This document shows, piece by piece, positions 22,255 through 32,504 of a stretch of 64,000 bases of DNA. Position numbers and translations under genes: made by a program. Every line of letters begins with the position of its first letter. Position 1 is the first letter of the stretch. This DNA is from Eucalyptus grandis (Eukaryota > Streptophyta > Magnoliopsida > Myrtales > Myrtaceae): the NCBI RefSeq assembly GCF_016545825.1, contig NC_052619.1:71186115-71250114 (forward strand), given 5' to 3'. The notes under the pieces are model-generated. The model was not told the DNA's origin, made no database searches, and worked only from the letters and a program-made list of their open reading frames with translations.

Positions 22255-23110
22255 CTGTTCATCTTCGTCCGCGAAGCCGCCCGCTGCCGGCCCTGTCTGC
22301 GAGCACTTGTGCTGCTGCGCCCGCACCACCACGACGCTGCCGCAACCGCCAACCGCTGCGCCCGCACTGCCATCTCGCCTGTCGCCGGAGCCCTCCATTG
22401 CCTGTGAGCTCGCTGCTTTGCCAGCAAGTCCCGAATAGAACGCCAAGCCCTTGCGAAAGACGTTGCTGCTCCGCCCAAGCACCGACGTTGTCTCTGCTGC
22501 TACCGCCGGTCCGTTCGTCGCCGATCTACCCGCGATGCCTCTGCTCCGACGCCAAGCTGATCCGCTCCGAGCCCCTTTTTGAGCGACATCGCCGATCCCA
22601 ACGCCGATGCCCAGCAGATTCGCTCCGAGCCTCCTCCGAGCGCAGCTGCCTGCTGCTCCGCCCGTGCCGCTCAGACCAGCGACCCGACGCCACCTCGCCG
22701 GTTCGCTCTTCGCGCCCACCACCGCAACCGTCGACACCGCCGGATCTGCAGCCAACATCCCCTCGCGCCTGGACCCGAGCCCCCCTGCGATTCGGAGCCA
22801 CCATCGTGCAACCGCCGTCGCCGCCTTACCCTTCCCGCTGGACCCGCGCCGTTTGCGATCCGGAGCCGCCACAGCGAGAACACCGCGACGCCGCAGCCCC
22901 GACCCGCACAACCGCCGCTCCGCGTCTCGCCGATCCGCCTCCGCCCGCACCGGATCGCGATCACCCTCGCTCGCCAATGTAGATTGCGACCCCAGCACCA
23001 CCGGAGCCCGTGCGTTGCCTCGCCGCTGACTACTAGCAGTCCCGGCGCTGTTCAGCCCTTGCTGGAGTCCCAGTGCCGCCAGCCGACGCCTGCCTCCCTC
23101 CGGCGTCACC
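22255..23110. repeat. GC-rich compositional island inside the solo LTR
   Basis: The island is rich in cgccg and accgc words and sits sharply between AT-rich flanks. Frames at 21898-23109 (minus) and 22398-23133 (plus) are long only because stops are rare. They encode arginine, alanine and proline-rich peptides with no domain. In large plant LTRs such islands often lie in the transcribed leader, but I cannot show that here. Confidence 0.65.
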
Positions 23111-24027
23111 CTCTATCTCCTTTACTTACCTAGGTAGTTTTTATTATTTTTACTTTTTACTTTTTACTTTTACTTTTTACTTTCTTTATAATTTAGTTTA
23201 TTTTATTTGTTATGTTATTTTTGTTTATTTCATTTGATGGCATTTTTAGTTTAGGTATTTAATTTGTAATATTGATGTTAATATCTGTAATTTTTGTAGG
23301 CATTATCCACAGGGATTTTGTCCGGAATTATTATAATTATTAATTTGGTCCGAGAGACATTGGATCATTTTTTTAATTATTTTAATTGTTGGGCTTTTTA
23401 GTGAGATTTTAATTGTTAAATCACAATAATTATTTAATTTGGTCCGTAAGACTTCTGATCGATTTGTAATTATTTTGATCTCTTTGTTGTGATAATTAGG
23501 TTAGAATAACCGTTAACCCGACTCGTGAGATAACAGGTTATTTTTTCGATTATTTTAATCCTTCCTTACTTGATTTTGTTGATAGTTTAGATTTAATAAT
23601 TACTTATCTTTAAAAAGAAAACTTAAAAAAAAATCAAAATCAAAAAATTAAAAAAAAATCAAAATTCTGCATGAGCATATATGACATATAGGTTTAATAA
23701 ATTAGACACGTAGGTTTAATTAATCAAATTTTTAGGATTATATTTCTAGGATTGCATTTTTAGATAATATTTTTAGGACTGCATTTTTAGATATTTTAAA
23801 AGAAATAAGTTAGGATTAGACTTAAATAGCCTTTTTAGAGTCTTAGATATAATTGGCACATTTTCATATTCTCATCCTCTTTTAAAATATAAAAATAAAA
23901 AATAGTTTTCTAAGACAAAATAGGGTTTAAGTCAAATTAATCCCAAAAATGGATTAGAAAATCACTTTAGATAGCTCAATTAGGGTTTTTATTAGTTTTG
24001 AATTTCAATAAAAAAAAATCCAAAAAT

Positions 24028-24180
24028 ACTAGGTGCATGTTAACTAGTTTGCACAATAGGATTATTTAATCAGAACTTGTTAATTAGTGAAGTTAGGTCA
24101 TGAGGTGCATAATAACTAGTTTGCATAATAGACCCATTTAATTAGAATTTCCACATTAATAAGATTAAGTCATTTAGTGT
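24028..24180. repeat. Two tandem 70-odd-bp units inside the solo LTR
   Basis: The first unit, from about 24030, and the second, from about 24102, share aggtgcat(g/a), taactagtttgca(c/t)aatag, atttaatyagaa and a later aggtcat/agtcat. A simple tandem duplication, of interest only as an age or family marker. Confidence 0.6.
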
Positions 24181-24676
24181 TAAAATGCATTTTATAAAAA
24201 AAAAAATCTAATTTTTAAGAAAATCCCAAAAGAAATGATTGCTTGCTTTGTGTGATGCGATTTATTATTTGAATGATTTAAATAATGGATGAGCACCCGT
24301 GTGGTCACCACATTTGCATGATAGTAATTTAAGTTAAAATAAATCAGCTGCTTGCAAAGAACATTTTGAAAAATTAAAAAGAAATGGTACCGAAAGGGCA
24401 TTAGAGAAATCTAGTGTAACCAAGTCTCCGTACCCTCAGTCTTTGGTTCGTAGGAGTAAAATAAATCTCCCTTTATTTTACTTAGGTGTCTAATCGACCT
24501 ACCATAAACTGATTAGTGGCGACTCCTAGATAATCATCTTTTGCATGTTAAAAAAAATTAAACCTTAAGTCGCGAATTGATATGGGCTTGGGAGAGCCCG
24601 AGCTAAGTGTAAAAACTTAGCAGTCCATTAACCTAGTTTTAAGTGGTGCACGCGAAAATTAGGTCGCGACATCCAT

Positions 24677-26393
24677 CTTCAAGCTACCAGTATCTATCTG
24701 CAGAGCAATAGAACAGCGAATTGCATCATTCTGGTGGAAAAAAGATGATAATAAGAGGGGAATTCATTGGAAAAATTGGGAGGTGATGAAAGCTCGAAAA
24801 GATGAAGGAGGAATGGGTTTCAAAGATTTGATTACCTTTAATTATGCCATGTTAGGCAAGCAAGTATGGAGGCTTTCAAATTCTCCTTCTGCCTTGTGTA
24901 GTAGAGTGCTGAAAGGAATCTATTTTCCTAATGGGGACCTCTGGACAGCAAGCACGGGCCAACATCCCTCATGGGGATGGCGGAGTTTGATACTTGGCGA
25001 AGATACAATCAAAGAAAATATCAAATGGTCAATTGGGGATGGTAAATCTATTCGTATTCGAAAAGATAAATGGTTAATGCAAGGGGTAATTGGTGGACAA
25101 ATCAATCCATCAGAACCCCTGATGGTATTTGAGCTCATACATGAAGATTCCAGAGAGTGGAATGTACAGACGATTCAACAGGTCTACAACGCAGTTATCA
25201 TCAATGAGATCCTAGCTATCCCACTGAACCCACAACCGCAATCAGATTACCTAGTCTGGACAAGTAATAATACTGGGAAATACACTGTCAAAAGTGGCTA
25301 CAACAGAGCAATTGCAGTAAACACAAAGCAAGACAACAATAAGGCTTCCTGTTCGTTTCGACCACCACGTACCTTATGGACAAGAATATGGAGCCTTGCT
25401 GTGCCACCGAAAATCAAAACTTTCCTTTGGGCTCTCTGTCAAAACGCCATCCCCATGAGGGAAAATCTACACAGAAGAAAACTTCTTACCGATCCATTCT
25501 GTCCAATCTGTTATACGAAGGTAGAAACAACTAAACATCTGTTCTTTTTGTGTAAATGGACAAAACGCATATGGGAAGATCCAACTTGTAGGGGTCTTAG
25601 TCCAACAAACAGGATCACCCGAACAGACAAGTGGATAATGGAAGCTTTCCGAACGACTACAGACATACCTGACTGGGAATACACAGGATTGATCCTCTAG
25701 CACATATGGAAGGCAAGGAATGGATGGATTTTTCGAGCAAAAGTACCGATCTCTGCTGATACCCTGAGATGTGCACAAGATCAGCACTCAATTTGTACCC
25801 GCGGACAGAAGAGAAAGAATCGACCCAACCCTAATCGCAACTTACCTTAGCGATGGAAACCACCGGATCGACCAAAGTTGAAGTTGAATGTTGACGCATC
25901 TTGGAATCAGGGCGAGTTTCTTTGCTCTGTTGCTGGTGTGGTGAGGGATTCGTCGGGGCAGATGATCGAGGGCTTCGCTTGCACATCTAGGGTTTCTTCA
26001 TCGCAAGAGGCGGAAGTCGAAGCCCTTTTACACGGCTTCTATTATATTAAAGAACTCCAGATGCGGCACGTGCAGGACTTCCGAAGTCAACCACATCGCT
26101 GGATCTGTGAAAGCGATTGTCTTCCAGCAGTTGAACAGGTAATGGACCGGGCTGATATTCAGTGGAATTTGAAAGAAGTGGTCAGACGATGCAAACAAGA
26201 GCTAGATCAATGTGCGAATGTCAAGGTGAGTAGTTGTAACCGAGAAGAAAACCGTGCTGCGGACTGGATTGCACAAACCCACCGAGCGAACAAACTTCCC
26301 CTGAACTGGTGGATTAATCCTCCTTTGCCTCTATGGAATATATTATGTTCAGACATTAGTCCTTATTTGTCTTGTAAGACTCCTTTTAAGTAA
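24677..26393 (+). pseudogene. LINE ORF2, 3' part: reverse transcriptase thumb, zf-RVT and RNase H
   Basis: It resumes directly after the solo LTR. 24677-25700 encodes the end of reverse transcriptase (WWKKDDNKRGIHW, GGMGFKDLITFNYAMLGKQ) and the zinc-binding region (AVPPKIKTFLWALCQNAIP, CPICY, TTKHLFFLCKW). A TAG at 25698 interrupts it. 25878-26393 encodes a type I RNase H (RVT_3): MKLNVDASWNQ with the first catalytic D, EAEVEALLHG with the catalytic E, ESDCLPAV with the next D, and ENRAADWIAQ at the end. The element closes about 35 bp later with an A-run. Confidence 0.9.
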
Positions 26394-26441
26394 AATAGCA
26401 CGTCACATATTTTCGACCAAAAAAAAAACCAGGGTCACCTT

Positions 26442-27590
26442 AGGAAGCTGGCGTGAAGACCCACCCAAATCCTGTCCCGATCAGTCTATACATTTGATCA
26501 ATACTTTTGAGCAAAATACAACATTTATTTCTAATTAAGGTAACTTCAAATGGATAATACTAAAATAGAAGTTGCAAAACAAGAGTCTACGGTGATTAAT
26601 CCATCAAGAACACTATAATAGATTGTGGGAAAAAAGAAAAACCAAGAGAATCTAATGCTTGCAACAGTGTATGAAAATGGGGAAAAAAGTACGAAAATCG
26701 ATAAGGATATGATTTTAGGTTAAAGACTTGATCTAATGTGCAAATGACTCAGAAAAGTGAAGAAGATATTTTTGTAAATAAGATTCAAGTTTCAAGGAGC
26801 TTGCTCAAGGTATACCATTTCTATTCTATATTCAGTCTTTTAATTGAGGGGAAATGACACAAATTATCTTTGAACTTTGGTCCAATTTGCAATGTCATCC
26901 TTAGATTTTTAATTTGTTCAATGTGATTCCTAAAGTATTAGTAAATATTCAATCTAATTCCTAAACTACATGAAATTATTCAATTTTGTCTTTCCATTAA
27001 TTCAAATTAATGGAATTTGCTAAGGTGACTTTTAGTTTTTTAAGTATGAATGGTGGACAATAAAAAAAAAAGTTACATATAGATTATCCAATCAAGATGT
27101 TTTTGTCTCATATTATGATAATTATCCATATGTTAACACCCTAATTTTTTTCTATGTAAATGGATCAAACGATGGACATGTCAGAGAGAATCTAGTCTTC
27201 CAGAATGAATGTCCGGGCTGCATTCAATACTTGTCTGATCTTCCAGTCAATCGGAAGAGAATCACTAATTGTGACTGTGACTGAGAGAAGAGAGTTCAGA
27301 CAATGATAACCGATAGACTGTACACAGAGTGTACCTGTCATCTAATAATGTTTGATTTTCTGTTTGAAGAAACGCAAGGATTACATTGAACATATTAATA
27401 GTTTAGAAACCATTTATTTCATTATCCCTTTAATCGAGATCCAGCTATTTCACAAAGTCTATTTGGAACAGTTAGAGAATACATGAGTCTTGATGATGGT
27501 TGCTCAACTTTGGTGAAATTTATAATGCGGTCCCTAACGTAGTTAATGTACTAAAAAAGCAACACCAGTTTTACTTGTTAAATATATTTT
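26442..27590. repeat. Block copy 1, part after the LINE
   Basis: Continues the paralogy with about 37710-38830: cctgtcccgatcagtct, aagttgcaaaacaagagt, then a stretch about ctttgaactttggtcc and ctaaactacatgaaat, and the end tttggtgaaattta. A copy-1-specific stretch at about 27165-27350 has no counterpart in copy 2. No genes are seen. Confidence 0.75.
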
Positions 27591-28800
27591 GCAAACTTGA
27601 TTCAACACGCTGACAACTTCAACACTTCAACGTCAGAACGCCATCCTCCTACGTGGAGTACATTTCACATATGAGCAAAGTTTTAGCAAGCATACTGATG
27701 ATGAAAATAGAAGCATAGCATTGAAGGAATGCGGACAATCACCAACAATCAGTACATATCTGTTGGACATTTCTTGCCCGAAACCGCCATTGGTTGCCAT
27801 AGGGACATAACCATGGGATAGAGAAACACAGGTCAAACAGGAAAGTTGGAATCCATTGATTATACATCAAGACTAGGCCTGACAGCTTTGCAAATCAACA
27901 TCCATCATGCAAAACATATCAAAACATATCCGGATTGAGCAACTCCTGAAGCTATTTCACAACTGTTCCTGAGAGGCATATCGTTGTATGGTTTATGTGC
28001 ATATTCGGATTGACCACAGCGGTGAGCAAAACAATTTAATTGAACAATTTTGGGTCACTTGCAATCGATAGGTAAAATTCCACAGAATCATCGTTTCTGG
28101 TCACTGCAAAAGCTGAACGTCACCAGAAACGATGAGCACGTTCAAGTATTCCTTGGAGGCAAAAGCTAAAACCTTAGTTGAAGAGTTGGCGGTTCCGTGA
28201 AACTCCCTCTGGGGCCAGCTTTTCTTTTCAAGAAATTCTTCTCACGATAGACGCGAGACAACACATATTTATGTAAATTATGACTGCGTAACTAATGTGG
28301 GATGATCCACGTGTAAATTATGACCTTGAGCTACGTTGATGGCCTTCAATCTCGACCTATAGATGATCTTAAGCAAAGCAAAAGTATCAAGGTTACACTA
28401 AAACATGCATAGAACAAAATTAACTATAAATATGATCTTAAAACACACAACAACACGACTGATATTAGCCTCAAAGTTACCGGTCTCATCTGTTTTTGCA
28501 AATCTTGGTTTAAACCTATGTCGGGCAAACAAGTCGCCTATTCAGATTCAAGCCTTGGTAATTATGACACGCACGAGATACAGGAAGATATGCTCGATCC
28601 ATATGCAAGTATGTAACATAAAATTTTGAATGAATCAAATAGATCAGAAAATGACCAACTACACACATCGAACTGTCCTTTCAAAATAACCTACACACAT
28701 GGTCCATAAATGACCAGCCATGAATCAATATGGATCGACTCAATTTTTTATTCAAGTTCTAAGCACTCTCATGGTTCACACCTGTATTTATAGACCAAAC
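27591..28800. other. Unique non-coding interval
   Basis: Contains only short frames without similarity I recognise, plus one short perfect inverted repeat (28088-28135). No element termini were found. Confidence 0.4.
28088..28135. repeat. 14-bp perfect inverted repeat with a 20-base loop
   Basis: TCATCGTTTCTGGT at 28088-28101 and its exact reverse complement ACCAGAAACGATGA at 28122-28135. It is too short for a typical plant microRNA precursor and is most likely a remnant of a small palindromic element or a chance hairpin. Confidence 0.6.
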
Positions 28801-28814
28801 CAAGCTGACATGAA

Positions 28815-29365
28815 CATTTTTGCCAATTCAATTTTAAACATTTTTCAATTGTGTTGATTCAGTCAATCCAACCAATTTTGGTCGACCGACATTGACATGG
28901 ACAATTTCTAATTATATTTTATTTTTTTCAAATTTTTTTTTATTTTTTTTTTATCTTTTCTTTTCTTTTCTCTTTTTTTTTCTTTTTTTTTCCTTTTTTT
29001 CCTTTTTTTCTTTTTCCACAGTGTCGGCGAGGCTCGCTAGTGTGAAGCCCTCACTTGGCCTCGCTCAAATTAGGGTAAGCCCTCACCATGGCCTCCCGGC
29101 TATGGGCAAAAGCGGCCATGATGAAGCCAACCTCGCCCAAATTTATACAAAACCGGCTCACCCGTGACCCCAAGGCCTCAACTAATGGCTGGCAAGCCTC
29201 ACTAGCTATTGTGGGGGAGAAAAAGCAAAGAAAGAAGAAAAGAAAAAAGAAAAGGAAAAAATTAATTAAAAATTGAAACAAAAAATATTATTAAAAATTG
29301 TCCACGTCAGCCGAATAGACAAAATAGACATAATTGCAAAAATTTATGACTAAATTGGCAAAAAA
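28815..29365. mobile_element. Foldback/MITE-like element with polypyrimidine and polypurine arms and a GC-rich core
   Basis: The left arm (tttttgccaattcaatttta at about 28818, then gacatggacaattt at about 28896) is an imperfect inverted copy of the right arm (aaaattgtccacgtcagcc at about 29294, then ctaaattggcaaaaa at about 29350). Inside these lie a T/C-rich run (28915-29018), a core with gtcggcgaggctcgct (29019-29213), and a purine run (29214-29275). The nested mirrored layout resembles the MITE at 11867-13096. No transposase. The target duplication was not resolved. The outer words match a very common plant MITE type (Mutator-like in my judgement, low certainty). Confidence 0.6.
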
Positions 29366-29406
29366 AAAAAAATTAAGGCTAAAATGGCACAATTATAATA
29401 GATTTA

Positions 29407-29437
<31 letters not shown>

Positions 29438-30145
29438 GGTAATTCTCCTAATTGAAGGCATCCTAAAAGGATGGGAAAATCGATGTTGTCCAGGCAAGGC
29501 CTCAGATGTGATCACACTGGTTATCTTCTTGTGAATTACTCTTTCCCCTGTATCTATAGCTTATATAAAAGAGACGGCATAGCAAAAGCAAACATCAATA
29601 TAGAGAAAATTCAATGCGAGACAGATTAAATATATAACAAGTGATAGAAAGTATCATCATATGGTCCGCATAAAGTACATGTGGTCATGGATGGGCGAGC
29701 TCAAATGGGCAAAGAAAAGGCAGAGGAAAACAGAGGAATAGATGTTAGGGAAGATGGTCGGAGCTTGAAGGTGGCCATGGATGGGCAACGAGCGAAGCTG
29801 ACGATTTCTGCCATGGACGGTCAGACTCGAGATTTGGAGAACAACGAAACGGAGAAAACAAAGGAAGCCGGCCATGCTCTTGGACGCAGCGTTGGTCGAC
29901 CTAATGATAGCGCTGGCAACGATAGGGGAGGAGCGGAGGTCCAGGGGTTGTGGATGAACGAAGGTGAAGAGAGAGGTGCCGAGAGGTGAAAGAGAGAAGA
30001 CTTAATTTTTTATTTAGATTCCACGTGAACCGTTGACATGAATCGGTGGACGCGTGTCTATATATTAGTTGATATGAGTGAAAAAATATAGGTCATATGG
30101 AATGTTAACATATGGTGATATCAAATCACTAAATATTTTCTCTAT
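29366..30145. other. Non-coding interval with a long T-run
   Basis: A T-run of about 28 bases lies at 29410-29437. A 102-codon frame at 29681-29989 (rich in G, E, D, R; no domain, no conservation seen) is not convincing as a gene. Block copy 2 begins about 30146. Confidence 0.4.
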
Positions 30146-30436
30146 CAATAGTAAGTTTATATCCACTCAATCACATAAAAATGCGGTACGGATGATCTAT
30201 GAATGCCTAATAATCATCCATGATGGTTTGAACTTTGCGTATCGAAGTCGTCTTATGAGAGATATCACATAACACAAATCGCATCGATTAAGTTGTTGTG
30301 AGATTCCATGTTTACAATCACCAAACAAGCATTCATAATACACACAAACATCCGTCACAAACATCTATTCATATAGTACATGCAAACATGCTTAAGGTTG
30401 ACATTTATCTGCAACCATGCTTAAGGTTGACATTTA

Positions 30437-31150
30437 TCAACAACCGGGGAAACCGACCTTAAGCCAAACTTCATTTAAGCGTCCCGAGAGATGATACGAA
30501 GCGTTATACTGTGCGATTGCGAACACGTTCGTGTCGTCCTTAACAATCCCGCCAGACATGTAGCTGTCCAAGCTGGCCACGAGAGCCTCCATTTCTTCAT
30601 CGATGTTATCATCCCTAGCGAACCCGGAGAACTTCCTCACGGCCACGCATCGTGCTTTCCGCTCGTCAAGTTTCAAGTTCAGCTCGAGATAAGGCTCTGG
30701 AGGAGCTCCTTGGAACTTGGCCGGTAAATAGAAGTTGACCCAGTATGAGCTGAAGGACCCTTGAGAAGATTGCGCAATGCTCGTCACGATAGGAGAGGTC
30801 ATATTGATTTCAGAGGAGTCGAGGTTCGCGCCATGAATGAATTGGTACAGCCTGCGAACATTAAAAAGGATAATAACTGCATGGTCATTAACTACACCTT
30901 GCAATCTCACATGCTACAGGATGAAAGAAAGAATCGAACTCCAAAACCTGTGAAATCCTTCCTTTGTGGACTCCTCGAAGGAGGTTCCTTGGAGAGGAGC
31001 AGACATCCAGGTGGAATTCCTATAGAGCCTGATCTCGAAATCACTGGCCAACAACGCCACTGTGTATTGAGGCGATTCGATTGCATGATCGGAAGGGATT
31101 ATTGTCAGTAAACACAAGAACAATGCCAATATGTTTGACGATCTCTCCAT
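30437..31150 (-). CDS. SOUL heme-binding family protein, copy 2, intact two-exon gene
   Basis: Join of 31150-30948 and 30851-30437 on the minus strand, with a 96-bp GT-AG intron splitting an Arg codon after GFH. It encodes 205 residues. Residues 1-23 are a signal peptide (NILALFLCLLTIIPSDHA), so the protein probably enters the secretory pathway. The SOUL/HBP domain follows: ESPQYTVALLASDFEIRLY, TSFEESTKEGFHRLYQFI, GANLDSSEI, MTSPIVTSI, FYLPAKFQGAP, then VAVRKFSGFARDDN, with the C-terminus VWLKVGFPGC. Plant relatives (AtHBP/heme-binding protein 2-like, usually about 200-230 residues) bind heme or tetrapyrroles; the exact role is not established. A TATA box at 31191-31200 supports the start. 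Confidence 0.9.
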
Positions 31151-31190
31151 TGTTGTTTAAGCACGAGTTGCGAAAGTGCCTTTGCTTCGT

Positions 31191-31200
31191 CCCTTTTATA
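31191..31200 (-). promoter_or_regulatory. TATA box of SOUL copy 2
   Basis: TATAAAAGGG on the minus strand, about 41 bases upstream of the ATG at 31150. Conserved in sequence and spacing with copy 1 (10736-10745). This implies a very short 5' leader of about 10-15 bases if the usual 25-30 base TATA-to-start spacing holds. Confidence 0.7.
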
Positions 31201-31361
31201 ACCGAAATCTTCAACAGCAAAAACGAGGGCGCAAAAATCAGTATCACATCTCTCTGACGAAAGTTTAGTACCATGTTTTATGCAACTAGGAGATTTGAGA
31301 TAACGCACTTGGATTTGCCTTTTAGTGGTAGGTTGTGCTATGCTTAGTGATGACACTTGGT

Positions 31362-31733
31362 TTTTTTTTTTTTAATGGTTTATACCACAAAAAAAAAAAT
31401 CAAAAGTGGTAAACTTGTAACAAATTTATCATTTGTTAATTTCTGTTAAATTTTAACGTCAAGTTATTAAGTTGATTGACACCTGACAATTAACAAATGT
31501 ATCAATTTGGAGGGTTTTACCATATATTTGTCATAGGTATACTGGTTTGTGATTTTTCGTAGTACCAATCCAATTTAACATAAACTAATATAAGGTAAAT
31601 TTGTGGTTTTTGAGGTTTTTGTGGTCAGAAAATTAGTTTTTGATAAATTTATCATAAGTATAATTTTTTGGAATTTTTTGTGATAAAAAAATTGTTTGAG
31701 ACAAATTTGTTGTAAATGTACCAATTCGGGTTG
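31362..31733. mobile_element. Inverted-repeat (MITE-like) element specific to block copy 2
   Basis: About 370 bp lies between gatgacacttgg and ttggaggatt, where copy 1 has unrelated shorter sequence. The left end (ggtttataccacaaaaa, then ggtaaacttgtaacaaattt) and the right end, read in reverse complement (ttggtacatttacaacaaatt, then ttatcacaaaaa), are imperfect inverted repeats over about 100 bases. A relative with the same architecture sits at 48262-48645. The superfamily was not determined. Confidence 0.6.
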
Positions 31734-32504
31734 GAGGATTACAAGTTGTAAACATTACTCACACGTGAATTAAACTACATGTGAATGTAAATGAAGTCCG
31801 CCCTTTGTAATTAACCAATCAAACGATTGGCCCACAGAAGTTTCCTTCACTTGGGGTTAGAGGGAAACATAATCATTTTATGAATTGACAAAAACTCACC
31901 CGATTTGGCATGATAATGGCGTTGTAACAGTCATAATATCTAAACAACAAAAAGGTGTATACCAATGCCGATTTTTGTTCAGTCCTAAATATTTTACAAA
32001 ATTATTATTATTGAGATTGACAAGTGGAAGAGTTCATTATGTAAACAATTTTGAATACGCGTGACATGCCTTCAATATTGGTCATGTAAACATTTCTTTC
32101 ACACTCTCAATCATACAAGCAAAAGACCAAACATTGTCTAAGTGCATAAGAATCAGAAAACATCATCTTAAATTAATATCCACTAATTCAAGTTGTCATA
32201 TATCACCATTTTCCTGCAAACAAAGACAACCAATAGTACAAGCCAAAGATTCAATCAACAACATAAACTATGGGTTTATATTTTATAAAATGTATAAAAT
32301 GAATAAAGGATCGAAGTGCTCACTTTTGTATTGTAAAACTGGGGGAATCTGGTAGGGAGTAAATGCCCATGGTATTCCCATGGTATTTCAATGGAAAGAT
32401 GATATACATATTTTCCAAAATAATCTCCCACTAAGTTTTCTGTTTCTTTTTCCCTTAAAATATAGCTCTTGTTTATTAAGATAAAGGATGCACATACACA
32501 GATG

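Larger units (their letters stand above)
21726..24671. mobile_element. Large apparent solo LTR (probably Gypsy, possibly Tat/Ogre-like) inside LINE ORF2
   Basis: The 2946-bp insert has TG...CA ends (TGTTGACACATAAAATTTT on the left, TTAGGTCGCGACA on the right) and is flanked by TCCAT (21721-21725 and 24672-24676). Joining the flanks restores the LINE reading MHAMSIFKLPVS. It contains no gag or pol and no internal pair of long direct repeats, so it is best read as a solo LTR of a large-LTR family. The ggtggcgactcc-like and gtcgcgaca-like 3' end resembles Tat-lineage Gypsy LTRs from memory. A GC-rich zone at about 22255-23110 gives long open but low-complexity frames on both strands. Orientation is not certain. 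Confidence 0.82.
17504..26428 (+). mobile_element. L1-type LINE (non-LTR retrotransposon), full-length but degenerate, split by an LTR insertion
   Basis: About 6.0 kb of LINE sequence plus a 2946-bp insert. It is flanked by a 13-16 bp target duplication (aaaccagggtcacctt, 17488-17503 and 26426-26441) and ends in a short A-run. It holds a 5' UTR with a tandem repeat, ORF1 (DUF4283 and zinc knuckle), and ORF2 with endonuclease, reverse transcriptase, zf-RVT and RNase H: the standard order of plant L1 elements. The empty target is visible in the neighbouring tandem unit (ggtcccaaacctgggtcaac, about 17151-17170) and in block copy 2 (about 37688-37710). Confidence 0.92.

Noticed and set aside
21898..23133. 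403-codon minus-strand and about 190-codon plus-strand frames
   Set aside because: They lie in the GC-rich island of a solo LTR, overlap each other, and encode low-complexity sequence without any family motif.
28088..28135. MicroRNA precursor
   Set aside because: A stem of only 14 bp with a 20-base loop is too short for a plant microRNA duplex.
29681..29989. 102-codon plus-strand frame
   Set aside because: Charged low-complexity peptide with no domain or splice context; not conserved in the other block copies.
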